64,000 nt of DNA, from NCBI GenBank assembly GCA_050250875.1, contig JBFWNV010000004.1, positions 186,001 to 250,000 of the forward strand, in the 5' to 3' direction. Shown here piece after piece: positions 1 to 10,800 of this stretch. The notes under the pieces are model-generated. The model saw only the letters and a list, made by a program, of their open reading frames with translations. It did not search any database and was not told the DNA's origin. This DNA is from CAWAYR01 sp050250875 (GTDB lineage: Bacteria; Acidobacteriota; Vicinamibacteria; Vicinamibacterales; UBA2999). Every line of letters starts with the position of its first letter. Positions within the stretch are counted from its first letter, which is position 1. A program made the translations under genes and the position numbers.

Positions 1-832
1 CGGCCTTGCGGCCGAGGCGGCCGGCCTTGACGTGCTGCTCGAGCAGGGGACAGGGGCGGAACTTCTCGCCCAGCGTCCGGTGCAGGTACTGGAGGATGCT
101 GAGCCGGGTGTCGAGCCCGACCAGGTCGACCAGTTCGAACGGCCCCATCGGGTGGTTCAGGCCGAGCTTCAGGGCCTTGTCGATGTCGCGCGCCGCGGCG
201 ACGCCCTCCTGCAGCATGTAGAACGCCTCGTTGCCGATCATCGCGTTGATGCGGCTGGTGATGAAGCCGGGCGACTCGCGGATCAGCACCGTCTCCTTCC
301 CCATCGCCGCCGCCACCTGCTGCATCGCCGCCACCGTCTCGTCGGCGGTCTCGAGGGCGCGGACGATCTCGACCAGCTTCATCTTGTGGACCGGGTTGAA
401 GAAGTGCATTCCGCCCATGCGGCCCGGCCGGTCGAGGACCGCCGCCATCTCGGTGATGCTGAGCGCCGAGGTATTGGAGGCGATCACCGCCGCCGCCGGC
501 GCCGCCGCCTCGACCTCGGCGAGCAGCGCCAGCTTGAGATCCATGGTCTCGGGCGCCGCCTCGATCACCAGGCCGACGTCGTGGACCGCCGCGGCGACAT
601 CGGTCGTGGTCGCCAGCCGCGACGTGACGACGCCGGCCTCGGCCGCCGCCAACTTGCCCAGCTCGACGCTCTTGCCGACGATGCCGGCGATCGCGGCGGT
701 GCCCTTGGCCAACTGCGCGGCCGAGATGTCGTAGAGGCGGGTGGGATAGCCGGCCGCGATCGCGGCGTACGCGATGCCGTGGCCCATGGTGCCGGCGCCG
801 AGCACGGCGATCGGACGAAGAGAGGTCGTCAT
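1..832 (-). CDS. 3-hydroxyacyl-CoA dehydrogenase, C-terminus cut by window edge
   Basis: NAD-dependent oxidation of 3-hydroxyacyl-CoA to 3-ketoacyl-CoA in beta-oxidation-type degradation. The frame opens with ATG at 832 and runs off the window start after 277 codons without a stop. The N-terminal Rossmann motif GAGTMG lies at residues 12-17. Family marks follow: SNTSALSITEM, the HFFNPVHKM catalytic segment and, near the cut, HPMGPFELVDLVGLD typical of the C-terminal domain. Family members are about 280-290 residues, so only a few are probably missing. It lies 25 bases after the crotonase gene on the same strand and so belongs to the box cluster; the likely substrate is a ring-cleavage-derived hydroxyacyl-CoA, by inference from context. 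Single-domain FadB2/PaaH type, not the fused multifunctional enzyme. Confidence 0.9.
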   Translation of the reverse strand, partial: MTTSLRPIAVLGAGTMGHGIAYAAIAAGYPTRLYDISAAQLAKGTAAIAGIVGKSVELGKLAAAEAGVVTSRLATTTDVAAAVHDVGLVIEAAPETMDLKLALLAEVEAAAPAAAVIASNTSALSITEMAAVLDRPGRMGGMHFFNPVHKMKLVEIVRALETADETVAAMQQVAAAMGKETVLIRESPGFITSRINAMIGNEAFYMLQEGVAAARDIDKALKLGLNHPMGPFELVDLVGLDTRLSILQYLHRTLGEKFRPCPLLEQHVKAGRLGRKA

Positions 833-857
833 GTGGTCGGCTCCGGGGTGGCACGCG

Positions 858-1655
858 TCAGCGGCCGGTGAATCGCGGCGGGCGCTTCTCGAGGTTGGCG
901 GCCAGGCCTTCGGCGGCGTCCTCGCTCTCGAACAGCCGCTGCTGCAGTTCCCGTTCGAGCGCCAGCCCTTCGCTGAAGCCGGCCGCCAATCCCGACTGCA
1001 CCGCCCGCTTGATGTGCCCGACGGCGCGGCTGGCGCGGTGCGGCGGCGCGAAGGTCTTGGCGTAGTCGACGACGGTGTCGCGGAACGACCGGCCGGCCAG
1101 CACGTCTTCGCCCCATACCTGGTGGACGAGACCGGCGGCGTGCCCCTCCTCCATCGTCAGGAGCGTCCCGGTGACCATCAGTTCCATCGCCTTGGCCTTG
1201 CCGACGAGCCGGGCCAGGCGCTGCGTGCCGCCGGTGCCGGGCAGCACACCGAGCGCCACCTCGGGCAGGCCGATCTTGCCGGCCCCCTTGCGGGCGACCC
1301 GCAGATCGGCGGCCATCGCCACCTCGAGCCCGCCGCCCACGCAGTGGCCGTTCAGCGCCGCGATGACCAGCTTCGGCGTCTGCTCGAGCCGGTTCATGGT
1401 CTCGTTGGCGTGCAGGCAGAAGTAGTACTTGAACGCCGGATCGGCGTCCTTGAGCATGGCGATGTCGGCGCCGGCGCAGAAGAAGCGCTCCCCCGCCCCG
1501 ATGAGGACCAGCACGTGGACGGCCGGGTCCATGCGCGCCGCCAGCACCGCCTCGTCGAGTTCGCGCATCATCGCGTACGAGTAGGTGTTGGCCGGCGGCT
1601 CGTTCAGCTCGAGGACGGCGACGCCGTCGGTGACGGTGACATGGACCTTGGACAT
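858..1655 (-). CDS. enoyl-CoA hydratase/isomerase (crotonase) family protein
   Basis: A 265-residue single-domain crotonase, the usual family length. The oxyanion-hole segment reads IAALNGHCVGGGLEVAMAADL and the second active-site loop LPEVALGVLPGTGGTQRL; both carry the glutamates expected for a hydratase. In this setting it probably hydrates an unsaturated product of the benzoyl-CoA ring-cleavage route, feeding the dehydrogenase that follows 25 bases later; that role is inferred from position. The ATG at 1655 is directly abutted by a G/C-rich heptad array (1656-1688), so no Shine-Dalgarno sequence is visible. Translation may depend on read-through of transcripts from boxB or on leaderless initiation. 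Other crotonase activities, such as isomerase, cannot be excluded. Confidence 0.88.
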   Translation of the reverse strand: MSKVHVTVTDGVAVLELNEPPANTYSYAMMRELDEAVLAARMDPAVHVLVLIGAGERFFCAGADIAMLKDADPAFKYYFCLHANETMNRLEQTPKLVIAALNGHCVGGGLEVAMAADLRVARKGAGKIGLPEVALGVLPGTGGTQRLARLVGKAKAMELMVTGTLLTMEEGHAAGLVHQVWGEDVLAGRSFRDTVVDYAKTFAPPHRASRAVGHIKRAVQSGLAAGFSEGLALERELQQRLFESEDAAEGLAANLEKRPPRFTGR

Positions 1656-1755
1656 CGGGGGCTGGGGACTGGGGGCTGGGGTCTAGGGTTTGCCGACTGT
1701 CACGCTACCAGAAACTGGGCCCAAGACACGCCGCAGTCCCCAGACCCTGGCCCCC
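1656..1755. repeat. paired heptad arrays between boxB and crotonase gene
   Basis: The plus strand holds a G-rich array (1656-1688, units like CTGGGGA/CTGGGGG/CTGGGGT) and, 45 bases on, a C-rich array (1734-1755, CAGTCCCCAGACCCTGG), roughly inverse to each other. The first array directly touches the crotonase start codon; the second touches the boxB 3' hairpin. Same general class as the CTCGGGG arrays elsewhere in the window. Confidence 0.7.
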
Positions 1756-1784
1756 GACTTCGAATACGAACGCACCGAAGCCTT

Positions 1785-3212
<1,428 letters not shown>

Positions 3213-3233
3213 GTCGCGCCTCGACCGGCCAGG

Positions 3234-4892
<1,659 letters not shown>

Positions 4893-4940
4893 GCGGTCCT
4901 CATGCGGGCGTGACGCCCGCGATTTCCGGCCAGAACCCAC

Positions 4941-4969
4941 AGTCTAGCCCACTTTGAACGCTCGTTCAA
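4941..4969 (-). promoter_or_regulatory. predicted sigma-70-type promoter of the box operon
   Basis: On the minus strand TTGAAC (4964-4969) is separated by 17 bases from TAGACT (4941-4946), a good -35/-10 pair. The predicted transcript starts near 4934, about 42 bases before the boxC GTG. The -35 and much of the spacer lie inside the palindrome at 4954-4969. Confidence 0.6.
4954..4969. promoter_or_regulatory. TetR-type operator palindrome between boxC and tetR
   Basis: TTGAACG-CT-CGTTCAA is a perfect 7-2-7 inverted repeat. It overlaps the -35 elements of both divergent promoters, so a bound dimer should block both. The AACGNNCGTT core resembles operators of acyl-CoA-responsive TetR regulators such as Thermus PaaR; by analogy benzoyl-CoA or a related thioester could be the inducer, which is inference. 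Confidence 0.65.
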
Positions 4970-4983
4970 TCCTGTGCTAGAGT
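4954..4983 (+). promoter_or_regulatory. predicted promoter of the tetR gene
   Basis: TTGAAC (4954-4959), an 18-base spacer and TAGAGT (4978-4983) on the plus strand. The predicted start near 4990 leaves about ten bases before ATG 5001. It uses the opposite half of the same palindrome as the boxC promoter. Confidence 0.5.
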
Positions 4984-5000
4984 TGGCGAGCCTCACTGCG

Positions 5001-5609
5001 ATGACCGCCCCGATTCGCATCGTGCCCGGTCCCGACCGGCGCATCGACATCCTCAAGAGCGCCGCCGCCGCCTTCCGGCGGCGCGGCTATCACGGCGCCA
5101 GCGTCGACGAGATCGCCAGCACGCTGGAGATGACCAAGGGCAACCTCTACTACTACTTCCGCAACAAGGAAGAGATTCTCTACGCCTGTCACGACTACTC
5201 GCTCGACGTGCTGCTCGCGTTGCTCGCCGAGGTACAGGCGGAGGCGTCGCCGCCCGACGTGAAGCTGCGCCGGCTGGTGCTGGCGTTCGTCCACGTGATC
5301 CTCGACGAGCTGCAGGGGACGGCGCTCACGCTCGACCTGCAGGCGCTGTCGCCGCCGCTGCTCCGCAAGGTGATCGCGCGGCGCGACGTGTTCGACCGCG
5401 GCGTGCGGGCGATCGTCCAGCAGGGGATGGACGAGGGCGTGTTCGCCCCCGGCGACCCGAAGATGGTCTCGTTCGCGCTGCTCGGCGCGGTCAACTGGAT
5501 CGCCCGCTGGTTCGACCCCGAGGGGCCGATGACCTCCGAGCAGATCGGCCAGACCTTCGCCGATTACCTGGTCGGCGGCCTGATGCGACCGGTACCGGCC
5601 GCCCGCTGA
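5001..5609 (+). CDS. TetR/AcrR family transcriptional regulator, probable box-operon repressor
   Basis: The N-terminal TetR helix-turn-helix is clear: a helix with AAAAFRRRGYHGASVDEIA followed by LEMTKGNLYYYFRNKEEIL (about residues 20-60). The remaining 140 residues form the expected ligand-binding domain, which includes an LPP-type region around LSPPLLRKVIARRD. I choose ATG 5001 (202 residues) rather than the in-frame ATG at 4974, since 4974 lies upstream of the predicted -10. The gene diverges from boxC across a 16-bp palindrome, the standard arrangement for an autoregulated local repressor. Acyl-CoA or aryl-CoA sensing is likely from the family and neighbourhood but is not shown by sequence. 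Confidence 0.9.
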   Translation: MTAPIRIVPGPDRRIDILKSAAAAFRRRGYHGASVDEIASTLEMTKGNLYYYFRNKEEILYACHDYSLDVLLALLAEVQAEASPPDVKLRRLVLAFVHVILDELQGTALTLDLQALSPPLLRKVIARRDVFDRGVRAIVQQGMDEGVFAPGDPKMVSFALLGAVNWIARWFDPEGPMTSEQIGQTFADYLVGGLMRPVPAAR

Positions 5610-5611
5610 GG

Positions 5612-6301
5612 CTACGACGCGGTCTGACCCGGCGTCAGTTCCAGCACTTCGATGCCGGAGCCGGCCAGATGTTCCTTCAGCTGGGCCGGCGTGCCGGTGA
5701 GCAGCGGGAACGTGCCCCAGTGCATCGGCACCACCTGTTTCACGCCGAGCCACTTCGCCGCCAGCGCCGCGGTGTCGGGGCCCATCGTGAAGCGGTCGCC
5801 GATCGGCAGGAACGCGATGTCGGGCCGGTAGAGCTCGCCGATGAGCTTCATGTCGCCGAAGAGGCAGGTGTCGCCGGCGAAGTAGATCGTCTGGCCGTTC
5901 TCGAGCTTCACGACGAAGCCGCAGGGCTCGCCGAGGTAGGTCAGGTCGTCGGTGCTGCTGCTGTGGCGGGCGTCGGTGAGCGTGATGCGCAGGCCATGCG
6001 TGGTGATGGTGCCGCCCTTGTTCATGGGCTCGACGTGCTTGACGCCCTTGCTGCCCAGCCACGAGGTGATCTCGTAGATGCCCACCACGGTGGCGCCGGT
6101 GTGCCGGGCCGTCGCCGCGGCATCGGTGCTGTGGTCGCTGTGGCCGTGCGACAGCAGGATCAGGTCGGCCGCCTTCGGCTCATGTCCTTCGGGAAAGCTC
6201 GGGTTGCCCGTATACCAGGGGTCGAAGAGGACGGTCTTGCCGCCGGGAGTCCGCAGGGAAAAGGCGCTGTGGCCGAGATATGTGATGGAAAGACTCTGCA
6301 T
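5612..6301 (-). CDS. UPF0173 family metal-dependent hydrolase (metallo-beta-lactamase fold)
   Basis: A 229-residue MBL-fold protein beginning MQSLSITYLGHSAFSL, the standard UPF0173 opening. Metal ligands are seen in LLSHGHSDHSTD (HxHxDH), in the ARHSSS segment, in YFAGDTCLFGDM (the bridging Asp) and in the late PMHWGTF histidine. The substrate of this family is not established. The longer upstream reading frame (to 6526) is low-complexity repeat translation and is discarded. Its ATG at 6301 is directly bordered by the left GATC octamer array, so the native promoter or ribosome-binding site must lie within repeat DNA. It converges on tetR with only two bases between stops. Confidence 0.88.
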   Translation of the reverse strand: MQSLSITYLGHSAFSLRTPGGKTVLFDPWYTGNPSFPEGHEPKAADLILLSHGHSDHSTDAAATARHTGATVVGIYEITSWLGSKGVKHVEPMNKGGTITTHGLRITLTDARHSSSTDDLTYLGEPCGFVVKLENGQTIYFAGDTCLFGDMKLIGELYRPDIAFLPIGDRFTMGPDTAALAAKWLGVKQVVPMHWGTFPLLTGTPAQLKEHLAGSGIEVLELTPGQTAS

Positions 6302-6396
6302 CGGTTGATCTCGTGATCGGGTGATCGGTTGATCTAGCTGTTGAACTGATGATCGGGTGATCTGGAGATCGATCGGCAGATCTGGCAATCTCGTTC
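6302..6396 (+). repeat. left GATC octamer array
   Basis: A run of TGATCNNN octamers (TGATCTCG, TGATCGGG, TGATCGGT, TGATCTAG), then more GATC units ending near CAGATCTGGC. It is inverted relative to the array at 6846-6918: both contain CGTGATCGGG-GATCG-TTGATC and CAGATC-GGC in the matching order when one is reverse-complemented. Together they bracket the four-helix-bundle gene like long imperfect terminal inverted repeats. Confidence 0.75.
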
Positions 6397-6440
6397 CTGC
6401 CGCCACTGCGCAGGTTCCGAACAGCTTCCTCCGCCGTCGG

Positions 6441-6812
6441 TCATCGGCGCGGTGTCCGTCCCCCGCTCCGCCTGGCCGTTCGCCACCCCGCCGCGAAGAT
6501 CGCCCGGAGCTCCCTGGCCTCGCCAAGCAGGCGCTCGATGCTCACGGAATCGGGCACGCCGACACGATGGAAGAACTCCAACCAGAACACGGCCTCGTCG
6601 GCCTCCTCCACGACCACCGCCATCTTGGCGACGAACTCGGCACGTGAACGCGACCGGGACGTCGCGCGGTAGTTTGCCCCGATTGCGGTGGCGCAGTCCA
6701 CCAGCTGGCCGGCTGGGCCCCGTCCGCCAGGCAGGTCCCGAAGGGCGCGGCAGAGCCGGTATACCGCCACGCCGAAATCCTGCGTTCTGGATTCGAGCTC
6801 CTCGCGACGCAC
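6441..6812 (-). CDS. four-helix-bundle protein (S23/IVS-Avd-like family)
   Basis: A 123-residue protein starting GTG at 6812. It carries the family pattern: a first helix with FGVAVYRLCRALRDLP, then QLVDCATAIGANYRATSRSRS, then EFVAKMAVVVEEADEAVFWLEF, then a last helix with IERLLGEARELRAIF. The same fold occurs in proteins encoded by intervening sequences of spirochaete 23S rRNA and in the Avd accessory protein of diversity-generating retroelements. It may bind nucleic acid, but no function is known here. It is alone between two inverted GATC octamer arrays that fill the whole space between UPF0173 and lipA, which suggests a small cassette rather than a member of either neighbouring operon. 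Confidence 0.85.
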   Translation of the reverse strand: MRREELESRTQDFGVAVYRLCRALRDLPGGRGPAGQLVDCATAIGANYRATSRSRSRAEFVAKMAVVVEEADEAVFWLEFFHRVGVPDSVSIERLLGEARELRAIFAAGWRTARRSGGRTPRR

Positions 6813-6845
6813 CCCGCGGCCCCTGCAGAGGCCGTGCCGCTCGTG

Positions 6846-6918
6846 TCAATCGATCGCCGGATCTGCAGATGCGGGCCTCCGATCGACCGATCAAACGATC
6901 GCCCGATCACGCGATAAC
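6846..6918 (-). repeat. right GATC octamer array, inverted copy
   Basis: Units GATCGACC, GATCAAAC, GATCGCCC, GATCACGC at strict 8-base spacing (6881-6915), preceded by CGATCGCCGGATCTGCAGATG. Reverse-complemented, it lines up with the left array at 6302-6396. It ends about ten bases before the lipA GTG, so it occupies the lipA leader. Confidence 0.72.
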
Positions 6919-6926
6919 ATGGATCC

Positions 6927-7826
6927 GTGGAAGCGCCGCTGCATTTCGTCCGTCCACGCGAGCCCAAGCCCGGGTGGCTGAAGGTGCGCGCCCCCGGGTC
7001 GGAGAACTACCTCCGCCTCAAGGGCATCATGCGCGACCTCAAGCTCAACACGGTCTGCGAGGACGCCCACTGCCCCAACATCGGCGAGTGCTGGCATCAC
7101 GGCACGGCCACCTTCATGATCCTCGGCGACGTCTGCACGCGCGCCTGCGCCTACTGCGCGGTGAAGCACGGCAAGCCCGACCCGCTCGACCTGGGCGAGC
7201 CGGCCCGCGTGGCCGAGGCGGTGCAGGCCATGGGCCTGAAGTACGCCGTGGTCACCTCGGTGGATCGCGACGACCTGCCGGACGGCGGCGCGGGCATCTT
7301 CGCGGCGACGATCGGCGAAATCAAGGCGCGGACGCCCGAGTGCCGCGTCGAGGTGCTGATCCCCGATTTCAAGGGCGAGGCGGCGCCGCTCCGCACCGTC
7401 CTCGAGGCGCGGCCGGACATCCTGAACCACAACACCGAAACGGTGCCGCGGCTCTACCGGATGGCCCGCTCGGGTGGCAAGTACTCGCGCTGCCTCGAAC
7501 TGCTCGAGCGCGCGACCGCGTTCGCACCGGACATTCCCACCAAGACCGGCCTCATGGTCGGGCTGGGCGAAGAGCAGGATGAGCTGGTGCAGGTGTTCAA
7601 GGACCTGCGCACGGTCGGGGTGGCGATCCTCACCATCGGCCAGTACCTGCGGCCGTCGCTGGAGCACGCGCCGATGAGCCGCTACTACCACCCGGACGAG
7701 TTCGCCGAGTTGAAGCGCATCGCGCTGGGCCTCGGGTTCGTGCACGTCGAAGCCGGCCCGCTCGTGCGCAGTTCGTATCATGCCCATGAGCAGGCCGACT
7801 CCGCCGCCCACGCCCTGGTGCGCTGA
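6927..7826 (+). CDS. lipA: lipoyl synthase
   Basis: Radical SAM enzyme that inserts two sulfurs into protein-bound octanoyl groups to make lipoyl cofactors, for example on the E2 encoded at 20-22 kb. The 299-residue protein has the auxiliary-cluster motif C44-x4-C49-x5-C55 and the radical SAM motif C70-x3-C74-x2-C77 (CTRACAYC). The conserved C-terminal RSSY, whose serine binds the auxiliary cluster, is present as LVRSSYHA. Start is GTG 6927; no good Shine-Dalgarno is visible because the repeat array precedes it. No lipB is in the window. Confidence 0.96.
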   Translation: MEAPLHFVRPREPKPGWLKVRAPGSENYLRLKGIMRDLKLNTVCEDAHCPNIGECWHHGTATFMILGDVCTRACAYCAVKHGKPDPLDLGEPARVAEAVQAMGLKYAVVTSVDRDDLPDGGAGIFAATIGEIKARTPECRVEVLIPDFKGEAAPLRTVLEARPDILNHNTETVPRLYRMARSGGKYSRCLELLERATAFAPDIPTKTGLMVGLGEEQDELVQVFKDLRTVGVAILTIGQYLRPSLEHAPMSRYYHPDEFAELKRIALGLGFVHVEAGPLVRSSYHAHEQADSAAHALVR

Positions 7827-7851
7827 GGCCCACGGCGCCGATCGCGTGCGG

Positions 7852-7877
7852 TAGAATCCGCGGCATCCCCCGCGGAT
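7852..7877 (+). promoter_or_regulatory. -10 element and hairpin over the start codon of the TPR/ASPIC gene
   Basis: TAGAAT (7852-7857) is a plausible -10. Overlapping it, ATCCGCGG (7856-7863) and CCGCGGAT (7870-7877) form a perfect 8-bp stem with a 6-base loop. The ATG at 7876 is inside the right arm. If transcription starts upstream of the loop the stem could mask the start codon; a start at about 7864 would break the stem and give a very short leader. Confidence 0.45.
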
Positions 7878-10800
7878 GCTCCGGGCCCTTGTCTTCCTGC
7901 TCGCCTGCACGTCGCTGACGCCGCTCGTCGCGGGCTGCCGTCGCGATGCCGTGCCGCCGCCTGCCGTGCGCGACGCCGCGTTGGTCGCGGCGGTGAATCG
8001 CGGCGTGGCCGAAATGGGCCAATACGACTTCGACGCCGCGGTGAAGACGTTCGCGGCCGTGGCGACGACCCACCCGCGCGATGCCGCGGTCGGCGTGAAC
8101 CTGGCGCTCGCGCAGATCAACCGCCAGCGCGACGGCGATGCGGCCGAGGCCGAACGCCGGCTCAGCGCGCTGGTCGGCGACCAGGAGTCCGGCACCCGCG
8201 CGAAGTACGCGTTGGGCCTGCTGCGCCTCTACGCGGGCCGCGATGCCGAGGCCGCGACGCTGCTCGCCGAGGTGGCGGCCGCCGCACCGCAGGACGCCTA
8301 CGCGGCCTACTTCGCCGGCCAGGCCGAGCTGGCGACCGCCCCCGGGCAGGCCCTGGCCCGCTTCGACCGCGCGCTGGCCATCGACCCGCTGCTGCGCAGC
8401 GCGCACTACGGCGCGTTCCAGGCGCTGCAGCGCGCCGGCCGCAGCGCCGACGCCGAGGCGCGGCTCGCCCGCTTCCAGGCCGCGGAACGCGACCCGCGGG
8501 CGGCGATGGCCGAGTTCAAGTACACGCGCATGGGGCCGCTGGCCATGGCGTTCACGCTCGACGTGCCGGCGGTTCGGGCACCCGCGCGCCTGCCGGTCGT
8601 CGAGGCGTTCGGACCGGCCGCGCCCGTCTGGCGTGGCGATGGACCGTCCTGGGGACCCGCGGCGCGCGCGTCGTTGAGCGTGGCCGACATCGACGGCGAC
8701 GGGTCCAGTGACCTCTTCGCCGCCAACGCGGTCGTCGGGGCCCGCCCGAACGCGGTGCTGCTGTCCACTGTGGACACGATGCGTCTGGACGTGTCGCATC
8801 CGCTCGCCGGGGTTCGCGGCGTGCGGGCCGCGCTCTGGGGTGACATCGACGACGACGGTCTGGTGGACGTCGTCCTGCTGCGCAGTGGCGCCACGGCGAT
8901 CTGGCGTCAGGCTCCGGCCGGCCGGTGGCGCGACGTCACCGCGGCGATGCGGGCAGCGACCCCCGACGTCGATGCGGTGGACGGCGCGCTCTTCGACGCC
9001 GACCACGACGGCGACCTCGATGTGTGGCTGGTCAACGGGAGCGGCCCGAACGAACTGCTCAACAACAACGGCGACGGCACGTTCCGGCGGATTGCCTCCC
9101 AGGCGGGACTGGCGGATCGCCGTCCCTCGCGCGGGATCGCGATCGCCGATCTGGACGGCGACCGGGATCACGATCTCGTGGTCCTGAAAGCCTCGCCGCC
9201 GCACGAGGTGTCCCTCAACGATCGCGTGTGGCAGTACCGCGCCGCGCCGGGCTTCGATGCCCTGCGTGCCGCCCCGCTGGACGCCATCGTGGCGGCCGAC
9301 GCCGACGCCGATGGGCAGGTCGAGCTGTACAGCGACGGCCCGCGCGGGCTCGAGCGTTGGCGAGCGGGCGCCGACGGCACGTGGCGGCCGACGGCGATTG
9401 CCCCGGCCGATGGCACCCCCGGAGGCCAGCTGGCCGTCGCCGACATCGACGGCGATGGTGGCCTCGACCTCGTGGCCAGCCGCGGCACGGGCTGGGCCGT
9501 CTGGCCTTTGGGAGCGGACGGTGCCGCCGCACCGCACTTCGACGCCTCGTCGGACGCAGCGCCCGTCTGGACGTTGTGGACCGACGATCCGGCGCGCGGG
9601 CCGTCGTTCGTGACGCTGACCGAGCGCGGACCGATGCGGCGTGCCGCCGGGCCGGGCCGGCCGGCCTACGTCACGATCGCGCCGACCGGCCGGGAGATCG
9701 CCAGCGATCAACGCCGCTCGAACAGCTCGGGCATCGGCACGCGGCTGGCGGTCCGCCGCGGTTCGCACTGGACCGCCCTCGACACGGTGCGAACGGCCTC
9801 TGGACCGGGGCAGAGCCTGCAGCCGGTGGCGGTGGGCCTCGGCGGGGCCGACCGCGCGGACTTCGTCTCGATCATCTGGTCCGACGGCATCCTCCAGACG
9901 GAGATCGATCTCGCCGCGGGGCGCGTCCACCGTATCGAGGAAACGCAGCGCCAGCTCTCGAGCTGCCCGGTGCTCTTCGCCTGGGACGGCACGGGCTTCC
10001 GCTTCGTCACCGACATCCTCGGCGTCGGCGGCATCGGCTTCTTCGAGCGGCCCGGCGTCTACAGCCCGCCCCATCCGCACGAGCGCGTGCTGCTGCCCGA
10101 GCGCGCCATCGCCCCTCGCGACGGCCGCTACGTGCTCGCGCTCGGCGAGCCGATGGAGGAAGTGACGTATCTCGATCGGGCCGCCCTGCGGGTGTACGAG
10201 CTGCCGCCGGGCTGGCACCTCGCCCTCGACGAGCGCAAGGCCATCGCCGGGCCGGCGCCGACCGGCGCGCCGATCTTCTACCGGGAGAGCCGTCTGCCGT
10301 CGCGCGTCGTCAACGACCGCGGCGACGACGTGACCGCCGCGACGGCCACGGCGGATCTCGAGGCCGCGCCGCCGGGCGCGATCGACCGGCGCTTCATCGG
10401 CCTGACGGCACCGCACGCGGTGACGCTCGAGTTCGACCGGCCTGTCGACGCCGGTCCCGGCGCGCCGGTGCTGCTCATCGACGGCTGGGTCGAGTACCCG
10501 TACGCCCAGACGGTGTTCGCGGCGTGGCAGGCCACGGCACCCTACCAGGCGCCGACACTCGAGGCCCGCGACCGCGCCGGGCGGTGGCACGTCGTCGCCC
10601 GCGAGTTCGGCTACCCCGCCGGCATGCCGCGGCAGATGACCTTCCCGCTGTCGGGCCTGCCCGCCGGGACGCGCGCGCTGCGGCTGACCACCACGCAGGA
10701 GATCTACTGGGATCGGCTGGCGGTGGTCTACGCGGAACACGCTCCCGACGCCGTCATCCGCGACCTGCCGCTCGCCGCCGCGACGCTGCAACGGTCGGGC

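Noticed and set aside
6302..6918. Possible Dam-methylation or phage attachment site from clustered GATC
   Set aside because: The GATC occur at fixed 8-base spacing as inverted arrays around one gene; there is no integrase or tRNA target.
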